Part shown: piece after piece, positions 7,006-16,600 of the stretch | Layout: each line of letters begins with the position of its first letter | Numbering within the stretch: the stretch's first letter is position 1 | Assembly: GCA_026391805.1 (NCBI GenBank) | Contig: JAPLDJ010000027.1 | Span: 1-64,000, forward strand | From: Bacteroidota bacterium | GTDB taxonomy: Bacteria; Bacteroidota; Bacteroidia; Bacteroidales; FEN-979 | DNA length: 64,000 nt | Reading direction: 5' to 3' | Program-made: the position numbers and the translations under genes | The notes under the pieces: generated by a model | What the model was told of the DNA's origin: nothing | The model's database searches: none | The model's input: only the letters and a program-made list of their open reading frames with translations

Positions 7006-9308
7006 TCACGGATCAAAGGAACTGGAAAATTACCGGAATTATCGCCACCCTGGCGATCGTGATCTCGTTTCCGCTTTCACTGATCCTGAACCGGAATTCC
7101 GGCAAAGTGAATCAGCCTGTAGCTTCTTTTACAGGTGGCAAATCCTGCATCGAATGTCATCAGAAGGAATACCGGCTCTGGAAAGGATCGGACCATGAAA
7201 AGGCCATGGCAGTGGCTACCGACTCGACTGTCCTGGGAGATTTCAACAATGCGGAATTTACGTACAGCGGAAAGACTTCAAAGTTCTTTAAACGGGATGA
7301 CAAATTCTATGTTTTCACGGAGGGACCCGGCGGGTTGATGAAAGAATTTCAGATCACGCATACGTTTGGCGTAAGACCGCTGCAGCAGTACCTGATCCCG
7401 TTTGAAAAAGGCAAATACCAGTGCCTACCGGTCGCATGGAATACAACTGAGAAAAAATGGTTCCACATGGCGGGGATGGTTTACAAGCCGGAAGACCTGA
7501 AGCCCGACAATTGGCTTTACTGGACCAACCAGGCGCAGAACTGGAACAGCATGTGCGCTGAATGCCATTCCACGAACCTTCAGAAGAATTTTGACCTTGA
7601 AACAAAGTCCTATCACACCACCTGGAATGATATCAATGTAAACTGCGAAGCCTGCCATGGTCCCGGATCTGCGCACATTGAGTGGGCCCGTTTGCCTGAA
7701 ACCGCCCGGCCGCAGGACAACAATACCGGCCTGGTTGTTAAAACAAGCAAGATCAGCTCGCGGCAGTACGTCGAATCGTGCGCACCCTGTCATGCCCGCA
7801 GGAGTTCGCTCGGTCCCTATGATCATTCTCATGGCGATTTCCTGAGCTATGCCATCCCGCAATTGCCGGTTGCTCCTTATTACAGCGTCGACGGGCAGTT
7901 CCTGGACGAGGATTACGAATACGGCTCCTTTACGCAGAGCAGGATGTACATGAAGGATGTGCGCTGCGGCGACTGCCATGATCCGCACAGCGTGAAACGG
8001 AAATTTGAAGGCAATGCCCTCTGCACCCAATGCCACCGTGCGGACGAATACGACACTTACAACCATCATCTTCACAAATCGAAAGGGGAGAAGGGAACCA
8101 CATTTACAAACAAGCTCGGGCAGAAGCTGGGTCCGGGCGACGGCAACCTCTGCCGCGATTGTCACATGCCGGGCCGATACTACATGGGAATCGACAAGCG
8201 GTTCGACCACAGCTTCCGCATCCCGCGACCGGATCTCTCTGTAAAGCTAGGCACGCCGAATGCCTGCATCAATTGTCATGACGACAAGACCAATGCGTGG
8301 GCGGTTCAGAATGTGAACAAATGGTATGGTGAACGGCAGAAGCCGCATTACGGAACCCTGCTTGCCGACGCAGCCGCCGGCAAACCCGGGGCTGATTCAG
8401 GATTGCTGAGGATGATCAACAGCAACCTCTATCCCGAGATCATCCGGGCGACAGCCATTGAATACCTGTCTGCCTATCCAAGTAATAAAGCACAGGAAGC
8501 CGTGAAAAAAGCAGTGAACGATCCCGATCCCTTACTGCGTTACACTGCTGTGGAAAATTATTATACATCGGATTCTGCAGAGCTCTTCCGGCTTATGGCG
8601 CCGCTTCTGAGCGATCCCGTAAAATCAGTACGGATGGAAGCTGCTTACAGACTTGTAACTTTTAAGGAATCGGCATTCAATGAAATTCAGCTTCCCCTGT
8701 TCCGGAAAGGACTTGATGAATACAAAAAATCGCAGGAGTATGTCGCCGATTTCCCTACCGGCCGGTACAATCTCGGCAACTATTATTCACGGATACATGA
8801 TTTTGCCAAGGCTGAAGAGAACTACCGTGAAGCCCTTACCACCGACAACCTGTTCACTCCGGCAAAAGTCAACCTTGCGATCATTTATTACCAGCAGGAC
8901 AGGCAGGATGAAGCAGAAAAACTCCTCCGCGACCTTGTGAAACACAATCCGGAGATCACGGATGGATATTACTATCTCGCGCTTCTTTATGGTGAGCAGA
9001 AAAAATATTCGGAAGCCATTGCATTACTTGAAACTGCTTCAATGAAAACCGTTACCAATCCGAGAATTTTTTACAATCTGGGATTGCTTTACCAGATGAT
9101 GAACCAGAATGAAAAGTGTGAAGCCACCCTCGTGAAAGGGCTCAAAATGGATCCCTGCAATTTCGACCTGCTTTATGCACTTTTTGCATTCCACATGAAA
9201 CAGGGCAATCGTGTTAAAGCGGCGCCCTACCTGGAAAAATTAAGAACCTGTTTCCCGGGGGAGAAACAGGTTCAGGATATTTACACTAATTTTTCTGCAG
9301 GACGATGA
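7002..9308 (+). CDS. Octaheme cytochrome c with HEAT/TPR C-terminus
   Basis: The protein has 768 residues. An N-terminal uncleaved anchor (IIATLAIVISFPLSLIL) is followed by eight CxxCH haem-binding sites between about residues 48 and 425: CIECH, CAECH, CEACH, CAPCH, CGDCH, CTQCH, CRDCH and CINCH. The next part (about 450-560) looks like HEAT-type helical repeats, and the last 200 residues hold tetratricopeptide repeats (AKAEENYREALTTDNLF, DEAEKLLRDLVKHNPE, SEAIALLETAS). This cytochrome/TPR build is known among anaerobic bacteria. Translational coupling to the Rieske gene suggests it is the electron acceptor of the bc-type complex, passing electrons to a periplasmic partner not encoded here. 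No nitrite- or tetrathionate-reductase signature haem (for example CxxCK) is seen. Confidence 0.9.
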   Translation: MITDQRNWKITGIIATLAIVISFPLSLILNRNSGKVNQPVASFTGGKSCIECHQKEYRLWKGSDHEKAMAVATDSTVLGDFNNAEFTYSGKTSKFFKRDDKFYVFTEGPGGLMKEFQITHTFGVRPLQQYLIPFEKGKYQCLPVAWNTTEKKWFHMAGMVYKPEDLKPDNWLYWTNQAQNWNSMCAECHSTNLQKNFDLETKSYHTTWNDINVNCEACHGPGSAHIEWARLPETARPQDNNTGLVVKTSKISSRQYVESCAPCHARRSSLGPYDHSHGDFLSYAIPQLPVAPYYSVDGQFLDEDYEYGSFTQSRMYMKDVRCGDCHDPHSVKRKFEGNALCTQCHRADEYDTYNHHLHKSKGEKGTTFTNKLGQKLGPGDGNLCRDCHMPGRYYMGIDKRFDHSFRIPRPDLSVKLGTPNACINCHDDKTNAWAVQNVNKWYGERQKPHYGTLLADAAAGKPGADSGLLRMINSNLYPEIIRATAIEYLSAYPSNKAQEAVKKAVNDPDPLLRYTAVENYYTSDSAELFRLMAPLLSDPVKSVRMEAAYRLVTFKESAFNEIQLPLFRKGLDEYKKSQEYVADFPTGRYNLGNYYSRIHDFAKAEENYREALTTDNLFTPAKVNLAIIYYQQDRQDEAEKLLRDLVKHNPEITDGYYYLALLYGEQKKYSEAIALLETASMKTVTNPRIFYNLGLLYQMMNQNEKCEATLVKGLKMDPCNFDLLYALFAFHMKQGNRVKAAPYLEKLRTCFPGEKQVQDIYTNFSAGR

Positions 9309-9355
9309 AACAATAGTAAATGGCGAAAAGCGAAATAGTGAAATGATAGTAAACT

Positions 9356-9384
9356 GCTGAGCGGCACTCACAATACCGCTCAGC
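9356..9384. terminator. Hairpin between convergent genes
   Basis: A perfect 9-bp stem, GCTGAGCGG (9356-9364) with CCGCTCAGC (9376-9384) and an 11-nt loop, lies between the cytochrome operon and the convergent sulfatase. It could stop transcription from both sides. It resembles the GAGCGG...CCGCTC hairpins found elsewhere in the window. Confidence 0.5.
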
Positions 9385-9394
9385 ATGTAAGTTA

Positions 9395-11755
9395 TTATTT
9401 CCGTTCCAGTGTCACTTTCCCGATCTTTCCGTTGAACTTTGAGGATCCGCCGTAATCAGCAACATGGGTTCCTTCGTCAACACCAACGTCGGCCAGGTCA
9501 TCGACAGAGAAGATGCCCGGCTGCGTATGTGCAATCTTACTTTCGGCTGCTTTTTTGCCGTCAACGGTGATAATACCCGTACCGCCCTTTCCGGCCCCGA
9601 CTCCATCGTACTGAAAGTCATAGACCAGCGTGTACCTGCCCGGTTTCAGCGCCTCATTCGCAACGATATCCGTTGACTCCATGCCAAGGTAGTTGTAGGT
9701 AAAGACAGGCTTACCGTTTTTCATATAGAAGGACAAACCTCCGAACCTGCCGCCCTGGCATACAATGACGCCATTCCCGTTGTCTTTCACTTCCACATCT
9801 GCCGTGATCGTGTAAGATGTATTTCTCAGGTCGATGAAAATATCAACACCCATTCCCTTCATCCCTTCTCCAAGTGTTAATGTTTTACGGTCGCCCATTA
9901 CCGTCGGGCGTCCCATCAGCGCTGCATTGGTTCTTTCCAGCAACCGGTCATCCAGCGGCAGGACATGGTATTTTTCAGCCTCTTTCATAAATAGTTCCTG
10001 CATGGATTTCAGCTTGTCGGGATTTTGTGCGGCCAGGTCATTGGCGAGGCTGAAATCTTCATTGGTATTGTAGAGTTCCCATTTATCTTCCAGTAACGTA
10101 TGGAGGGGTTTGAGTAACCACGCCGGCCTGTGTATCGTGCGGGCAAACCAGCCATCCTGGTAAACGCCCCTGTTGCCAAGCATTTCAAAATATTGAACAG
10201 TATGCTTCTCTTTGGCGCCGGCATCAGGAAAAGTATAGGCCAGGCTGGTTCCTTCAACCGGATCCTGCTGTATGCCGTTTACCATTTTTGGTGCAGGGAT
10301 TTTTGCAATTTCATAAATCGTGGGCGCAATATCAATTACATGCCCGAACTGCGAACGAATCTCCCCTTTAGCTTTGATGCCTGCCGGCCACTGAATGATC
10401 ATTCCGTTCCGTGTGCCCCCGAAATCGGATGCTACCTGCTTGGTATAGGAAAAAGGAGCATCCAGCGCAACAGCCCATCCGGCTGAAAAATGCGGATAGG
10501 TGCTCGGCAATCCCCAATCATCATAATGCTTTAACATATCGGGTACGGTTTCCGGCACCCCACTGAAGTAAGTCATTTCACTGTACATCCCGTTCATTTG
10601 TCCTTCAGCGCTTGCGCCGTTATCTCCCGCGATGAATATGATAATGGTGTTGTCCATTACACCCAGGTCCCGGATCGCTGAAATCAGCCTTCCGGATTCG
10701 TAATCGGTTTGTTCGGCAAACCCGGCATAGACCTCCATCTGGCGTGAGAAGAGTTTCTTCTCATCGGCAGAGAGCTTGTCCCAGTCCTTGATATCAGCCG
10801 GTTTTGGGGCAAGCTTTGTGTTTTGCGGAACGATGCCCATTTTTTTCTGACGCTCCAGGGTCATTTCACGCAACTTATCCCATCCCTGGTCAAACTTTCC
10901 TTTGTATTTTTCGGCCCATTCTTTTGCAACATGGTGCGGTGCATGGGTAGCCCCCGGGGCATAATAGATAAAAAACGGCTTATCAGGCGTCAATGCCTGC
11001 TGGAAACGAACCCATGAAATGGCATGGTTGGTCATGTCGGTGGTAAAGTGATAATTCGGATCTTCCGGCGTTTCAACCAGCGTAACCCCGTCGTAAATGA
11101 GTGGGGCCCATTGGTTGGTTTCACCGCCGATGAAACCATAAAACTTTTCAAAGCCGGAGCGTGTCGGCCAGCGGTCCTGCGGACCTGAATTTGAAATTTC
11201 CCATGGCGGGGTTTCATGATATTTCCCGAAAGCAGCAGTATTGTAACCATTCTGTCGCAGCACTTCGGCCATCGGCGTAATGGTCTGCGGCCTTACCCCG
11301 GTATTTCCCGGAAAGGTGGTCGCAGCTTCCGTAATGCAACCCATGTTGTTGCTGTGATGATTGTACCCGGTGAGTAAAGCCACCCGGGTAGGCGAGCAAA
11401 CTGCAGTGGTATGAAAACGGTTATATTTTAAACCGTTTTCGGCCAGCTTATCCATGGTTGGCGTCGCAACAGGTCCGCCAAAGGCTTCAGAAACGCCAAA
11501 CCCCATATCGTCAATCAGAATAACGATAACATTCGGTGCACCTGCAGGGGCTTTCACTTCAAACCTGGAGGGCGCAGTGGTATTGCGTACATCAAGTTCT
11601 TTATACACAGGCCGGGCCGGCTCTTTGATCGGGAGCACGGTACGATCGAGTTTACCAGCGGCAGTCATTTTGGCGTCCGGGTTGCCGGTGGAGGGTTTTT
11701 GCGCCTGGGAAACCAGGGCCCCTGCAACGAGAATTACGAATAAAAGATTTTTCAT
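9395..11755 (-). CDS. Arylsulfatase (type I, formylglycine)
   Basis: The protein has 786 residues from the ATG at 11755 (MKNLLFVILVAGALVSQAQ, a signal peptide). An ATG 18 nt upstream is possible but would lie inside the previous gene. The active-site motif C120-S-P-T-R is the CxPxR sequence whose Cys is oxidised to formylglycine. The metal pair DD (about 82-83) in VILIDDMGFG and a later DNG motif complete the calcium site. The C-terminal third is an extra beta-rich domain (LGEGMKGMGVDIFIDLRNTSYTI...), typical of long bacterial arylsulfatases of 750-800 residues. It would remove sulfate esters from an organic or polysaccharide substrate in the periplasm. No formylglycine-generating enzyme is encoded in the window. 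The gene follows the small secreted protein by 1 nt. Confidence 0.9.
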   Translation of the reverse strand: MKNLLFVILVAGALVSQAQKPSTGNPDAKMTAAGKLDRTVLPIKEPARPVYKELDVRNTTAPSRFEVKAPAGAPNVIVILIDDMGFGVSEAFGGPVATPTMDKLAENGLKYNRFHTTAVCSPTRVALLTGYNHHSNNMGCITEAATTFPGNTGVRPQTITPMAEVLRQNGYNTAAFGKYHETPPWEISNSGPQDRWPTRSGFEKFYGFIGGETNQWAPLIYDGVTLVETPEDPNYHFTTDMTNHAISWVRFQQALTPDKPFFIYYAPGATHAPHHVAKEWAEKYKGKFDQGWDKLREMTLERQKKMGIVPQNTKLAPKPADIKDWDKLSADEKKLFSRQMEVYAGFAEQTDYESGRLISAIRDLGVMDNTIIIFIAGDNGASAEGQMNGMYSEMTYFSGVPETVPDMLKHYDDWGLPSTYPHFSAGWAVALDAPFSYTKQVASDFGGTRNGMIIQWPAGIKAKGEIRSQFGHVIDIAPTIYEIAKIPAPKMVNGIQQDPVEGTSLAYTFPDAGAKEKHTVQYFEMLGNRGVYQDGWFARTIHRPAWLLKPLHTLLEDKWELYNTNEDFSLANDLAAQNPDKLKSMQELFMKEAEKYHVLPLDDRLLERTNAALMGRPTVMGDRKTLTLGEGMKGMGVDIFIDLRNTSYTITADVEVKDNGNGVIVCQGGRFGGLSFYMKNGKPVFTYNYLGMESTDIVANEALKPGRYTLVYDFQYDGVGAGKGGTGIITVDGKKAAESKIAHTQPGIFSVDDLADVGVDEGTHVADYGGSSKFNGKIGKVTLERK

Positions 11756-11756
11756 A

Positions 11757-12422
11757 CTACTGTTTTTTTGCATATTCGAAATTGGTGAGTTTCACTTTGA
11801 CCTTAGGACCGGGCAGATCGATGTTGACGGAAGTAACCCGGTTGGTCCCGTTTACCGTTTCGTAATTAACATTTGCCTTCACGGGGTCTTCGCCCAGAAC
11901 GGTCGATATGTCCTGCGACTGGTAGAGCAGCAATGTTTTGTCAAATTTGTAGATAAGCCGGTCGCCCTGTTTCAGGATATTGGCTGCATCGGCCTGCAAT
12001 GTATTACCCGATTCGGTGAGGGTGCCCTTGCTGAACAGGTCGACAAACTGACCCTGGCTGAGAATAATATAGTTTCCTACCAAGTTGACGGCGTTCCTTA
12101 CATATTCATTCACATCCGACACAACACTTTTCTGCACCTTGCCACGTAAACCACGTTTCTTTTCCACATATGACTGCTGTGTGATCACAATGGCGCTCAG
12201 TTTTCCGTCGGACCCCAGCGTCATTGAACTCACTGACGACATTGCCAGGTTCCCGTCGACAAAACCTTCCATTTTTCGTTTCCATTGCATTTGAGTGAGT
12301 TTCCCAAGGTTCTCGTTGTACTTCTTCGAGGCATCAAGCCCCATCTGTGTTTTATCAACCTGGCTGAACGATTCCGGCGCCAGGCATACCATGATTAATA
12401 AGAATGAAAGCAATGTTTTCAT
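11757..12422 (-). CDS. Secreted protein of unknown function, sulfatase partner
   Basis: The protein has 221 residues with a signal peptide (MKTLLSFLLIMVCLAPESFS). The mature part alternates strands and short helices (LSAIVITQQSYVEKKRG, NYIILSQGQFVDLFSKG, DRLIYKFDKTLLLYQSQDI, TNRVTSVNIDLPGPKVKVKLTNFEYAKK). I do not recognise the family, and no catalytic motif stands out. The sulfatase ATG follows its stop by 1 nt, so the two are co-expressed and this protein may bind the sulfatase or its substrate (inference). Confidence 0.65.
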   Translation of the reverse strand: MKTLLSFLLIMVCLAPESFSQVDKTQMGLDASKKYNENLGKLTQMQWKRKMEGFVDGNLAMSSVSSMTLGSDGKLSAIVITQQSYVEKKRGLRGKVQKSVVSDVNEYVRNAVNLVGNYIILSQGQFVDLFSKGTLTESGNTLQADAANILKQGDRLIYKFDKTLLLYQSQDISTVLGEDPVKANVNYETVNGTNRVTSVNIDLPGPKVKVKLTNFEYAKKQ

Positions 12423-12461
12423 AATTCAAGTTTAAAAGATTTCTAACAGCTAAATAGTTAT

Positions 12462-12469
12462 CAAAAGTA
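12462..12469 (-). promoter_or_regulatory. -7 box TACTTTTG upstream of the sulfatase operon
   Basis: The minus strand reads TACTTTTG, matching TAnnTTTG, 40 nt before the ATG at 12422. No good -33 element is visible at 20 nt, so an activator may be needed. Confidence 0.35.
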
Positions 12470-12623
12470 ACAATTAAATTCTGTGTACGCCTGAATCCGT
12501 GCATTTGATTTTCCAAATTTTGAAAAATACTCAATGGCAGGTAAGGGATTTTTGTGTCTTAGGTGCGGCAAAGATTTCTCCGCCTTTGGAAGACTTTTTT
12601 TCCGGTTGTTAAAAATCGTCCCG

Positions 12624-12667
12624 GTATAGCTACAGTATAGTTACTGTATAGCTACGGTATAGCTATC
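12624..12667. repeat. Four tandem 11-bp direct repeats (GTATAGCTACN)
   Basis: The units are GTATAGCTACA, GTATAGTTACT, GTATAGCTACG and GTATAGCTATC, each exactly 11 bp and with no spacer. They lie about 155 bp upstream of the sulfatase-operon -7 box and 20 bp past the stop of the CDF transporter. The period of one helical turn would place bound proteins on the same face of the DNA. Confidence 0.85.
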
Positions 12668-12686
12668 ATGTAATGTGCACCCCGTT

Positions 12687-13337
12687 TTATTTTATTTTTT
12701 TAAATTCAATCAGTTCTTTCCCGCTGTCGCGGATTAATTCAACGGCCCATTTTGTAATGATTACTGAACTGATTATTCCACTGATTGCATCAAGTGAATA
12801 AATGTTATAATACAAACCTACTGTCAGGGCAATTATTGCTGTCACGCTGGTCAGTCCGTCTGCAAGAACATGCAAATAAGCGGAACGGATATTATGGTCG
12901 CTTTGTTCCTTTTTATGACGCAGGACAAAAGCGCTTAATACATTTACGATAAGTCCGATTACGGCTACAAAAATTGCTTCACTGAATTTTATTGTCAGTG
13001 GATGAATAAACCTGTCAATGGATTGAATTATCATAACGATTGCGACGGCCTGCAATGCAATCGCACTTGTAAAACCGGAAAGGGCCAGGAGCTTTTCCTT
13101 CCTGAATGAGATTTTTTCCGACTGGGCATATTTGCGCGCAAAGATGTAGGCCAGCCATGAAAGGCCAAGGGCAAACGCATGCGATGACATGTGATAACCG
13201 TCAGCAAGCAGGGCCATTGAATTTGTCCAGTACCCAAAAAATATTTCTAAAACCATTGTAACTGCTGTCAGGATGACAACAATGCGTGTCTTGCTTTCGC
13301 GAATATTACTATGGCTGTGTTCGTGATTGTCGGTCAT
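12687..13337 (-). CDS. CDF-family metal efflux protein lacking the cytoplasmic C-terminal domain
   Basis: The protein has 216 residues. A His-rich N-terminus (MTDNHEHSHSN) is followed by six predicted membrane helices, including the CDF signatures LADGYHMSSHAFALGLSWLAY and YLHVLADGLTSV with the metal-binding Asp/His positions in helices 2 and 5. The HMSSHAFALGLSWLAY segment is closest to the DmeF (Co/Ni) branch. Usual CDF proteins have about 300 residues with a cytoplasmic regulatory domain after helix 6. Here the frame stops about 15 residues after helix 6, and no remnant of that domain is seen downstream. It exports divalent metal in exchange for protons; metal identity is inferred. Confidence 0.8.
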   Translation of the reverse strand: MTDNHEHSHSNIRESKTRIVVILTAVTMVLEIFFGYWTNSMALLADGYHMSSHAFALGLSWLAYIFARKYAQSEKISFRKEKLLALSGFTSAIALQAVAIVMIIQSIDRFIHPLTIKFSEAIFVAVIGLIVNVLSAFVLRHKKEQSDHNIRSAYLHVLADGLTSVTAIIALTVGLYYNIYSLDAISGIISSVIITKWAVELIRDSGKELIEFKKIK

Positions 13338-13626
13338 TATCTAAAATGTGATTATCCAATTAATAATGGTAGGTTCTGATTTTTTAGGGTTGCACACAAC
13401 GACTGTGCATTTTTAGCATTGATGTTATATTAACTGTCTCCACCAACGCCAAAATGATCTTCTGTTAATGCTGTATGTCGTAAGGATGAAAAGACACTTT
13501 AAAATTAGGGAGATTCTTTTGAAGGGGGGAAGATTATTTTTTTTTACACTTTACAGTTCAGACTTTACACTTCAGACATGCACCAGGACACGCGTTTGGT
13601 AACACGCGCCTGCCAAAGATTATTTT
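13338..13626. other. Intergenic region, no gene seen
   Basis: This 289-bp gap separates two minus-strand genes. It holds a small dyad, TGCACA(7)TGTGCA, near 13394, and a short repetitive tract (tacactttacagttcagact...) near 13545 of the same simple-repeat style as other gaps here. No promoter box or ORF is convincing. Confidence 0.4.
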
Positions 13627-16600
13627 TCAGGTTCCGCCCGTTACAAAATACATGTCGATTTCCCCTTTTCCCTTTGCCGTTACCTTACCCCGGTATTCAC
13701 AGTTGAACTGATCTTTCACCAGTTCGTAAGTGCTTCCTGAGATGTTCACCTTTCCTGACTCCCCGCAGGTTTCCATCCGGCTGGCGGTATTCACCGTGTC
13801 GCCCCAGATGTCGTAAGCATATTTATTTACCCCGACGATGCCGGCTACCACCGGCCCCGTATGAAGCCCGATTCGTATTTCAAAAAACAATTCTCCGGAG
13901 GCCTGCTTCCTGGCTTTATGGCTGATCATAAACTGCTGTATCTCCAGTGCCGCTTTTACCGCGTCGGATGCGTGCGTATGATTGGGAGCCGGCAATCCAC
14001 CTGCCGCCATGTACGAATCACCGATGGTTTTTATTTTTTCCAGCCCGTTTTTTTCCATGATACGATCGAATGCAGAAAAACATTCATGGATTTCAGCCAC
14101 AAGTTTTTCTGCACTCAGCTGTTCGGTCAGCCTGGTAAAGTCTTTGAAATCCGTAAACAGAACCGTTACTTCGTCAATCAGCTTTGCCTTTGCCGAGCCT
14201 TTTTCTTTTAACTCTTCGGCCACTTCATGAGGCAGGATGTTCAGCAGCAGATCATCACTCTTTTTCTTCTCGGCTATGATCACTTCCTTTTGTTCTTCAA
14301 CTTCTATCTTTTGCTTTTCGACCACTTCTTTCTGCTTCCTGATCACCGTGGTGGCTTTATCCACTTCTCTTTCCAGCTTTTTTGCCTTTGCCCTCAGGAG
14401 TCTTCCGTTCCACCATACGATAAGTATCACGGATCCGATGGTGAATAGGATGTAAATGGTGAACATCCACCATGTTCCCCACCAGGGTTTATCAATATGG
14501 ACCGGTATCCTGAAGATGGCTGTATTCCATATCCCGTAGGCATTGGTTGACGAAATCTGCAATTCATAGTCTCCCGGGCTCAGGTTTGTGTATTTCACCT
14601 GCCGGTTGATAGCATCGGTCTGATTCCAGCGGGTTTCATATCCTGTCATGCGATACCGGTACCGGATGGACAGGGGCGAAACCCGGTCGGAAACCGACAT
14701 GATACAGGAAAGGGAATTCTGATTGTGATGCAGGGTAAGGCTTTCACCGGCCGGAACATCATGACACCAGACCGAATCCCTGATCTTCATTTCCCGGATG
14801 ATCAATGCGGGGAATTTTTCTGAAAAATGAAAAGCGTTTGGGTCAAACAGGCTGATCCCACCGCTTCCGCCGAACATCATCCGGCCATTCCTGAGCTTTA
14901 CACAGGCATTTGAAAATTTATTGTCCTGCAGTCCGTTCTCATAGCCGATCCTGAGCGCCGAACCGGATGCCGGGTCCAGTACCACCAGCCCGTTGATCGT
15001 GCTCACCCAAATTTTCCCCGAACGATCGGATAAGATCCCTTTCACATTCGCTATCGCGTTCTCCCCTGCATGGGTATATCTCCGGAATCCCTTTGAAAGT
15101 CCAAGGAATTTATTGAGACCTTTCTCAGTGCCGACCCAGATGGTTCCCCGTACATCCTCATTGACCGCTTCCGCGGTATTGCCAAGGAGACTGGTCGTAT
15201 CCACAGCCGTTTCCATAAAATGATCGACCCGCCTTCGCGAAACATCTACCCGGTTGATCCCGTACTCGCTCGTGCCAACCCAGAGGTAGCCATAACGGTC
15301 TTCAAAAATACAGGTGGCCAGCCTGGAGGTGATCTCATCACCTGCAGGTTTGTTGCAGGAAACAACTGTATGATCGGCTGTATTCATCCTGCAAAGGCTG
15401 CGGTAAGCGCTTACCCACAGTTCATTTTTTATTTTTGCAAGGGAACCAATCAAATCTGCGGGAAGAGAATTTGGATTCAACGGATCATGCCTGTACCTGT
15501 TGACCTTCTTCGTCCCGTAAATGAATTCGAATAAGCCCAGTTCCGTGCCAATCCACAAGGCTGATGAATCGGCAACAAGTGCATTTATTTTCCGGGATAA
15601 CAGGGGATTTCCGGTCACAAGGGAAAGATCCATGAATTCTTTCTTTTTCCCGTCGTACATGAAGATCCCTTTGCCGGTGCCCAGGAAAATATTCCCGTCT
15701 TTCCCGACAATATGATCAACCTGCAGGAAGCCTGAATCCTCTGCAGACAGGGTTGGGAAATACCGGATACCGGATGATGTGCGGGAGTAAATTGCAAGTC
15801 CTTTGTCTAAACCCATCCAGAGTTCATCCCCAACCGGAAGGATGGAGATGATCTTTTCATTTGCCAGATCGATGTCACTGTTCAGGGAGATCGCCTTCCG
15901 CGCTTTTCCATCCGGAGAAAGCAGGTACTGATGAAGGATCTTCGGGAAATGAACCGGGATGAGTTTTCCCGACCTTGTTTCTACCCGGAAAAGCCCTTTC
16001 TTCGTCCCTGCATACAGGACATGATCGCCGGGGGAATATGCCAGTGAACGGATGTCATTGGAAACGGAATTCCTGTTTGACCGGTCGATATAACAGCATT
16101 TAAAGTCGTCCGTTTTTTTATCATATCCGAACAATCCTGAACTGTTGGCGATCCAGAAATTACCTTCGCCATCTTTCACGATTGATTGGGTGGGGCCGGG
16201 AACAGGGATATTTCGCAGGCTGATTACGCTGCAGGGAATGTACTTTTTCACGTCGGCGTAATCCGGTGAGCGACATACTTCCCTGCTGCTGAATTCACGG
16301 AATACCCCGGAATTGACATTCAATAATCCCAGGGGATTGCCGATCCATACCAGTGTATCATTGAACGGGCAGATCACAGTTGCATCCCTGCTGAAAAGGC
16401 TTGTCCTGGGGAAAAAATGAACACCACCGAATTCCTGTTTTTCCCTGTCATAGAGGTTCAGCCCAATCCCTTCCCAGGTGGTGACCCAGAAATTCCCGTG
16501 AACGTCTTCAAGAAATCCCTGGTACCAGTTTGCGCCCAGAACATTGATGCTGCGGATGTCCCCCTGGTTGATGGTGAAATAAAGAACATTCCTTTTGAAT

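Noticed and set aside
7425-8210. 261-residue open frame opposite the octaheme cytochrome
   Set aside because: It is a shadow of a high-GC coding region; the plus-strand frame has eight CxxCH motifs and operon context, and the opposite frame has no recognisable domain or start signal.
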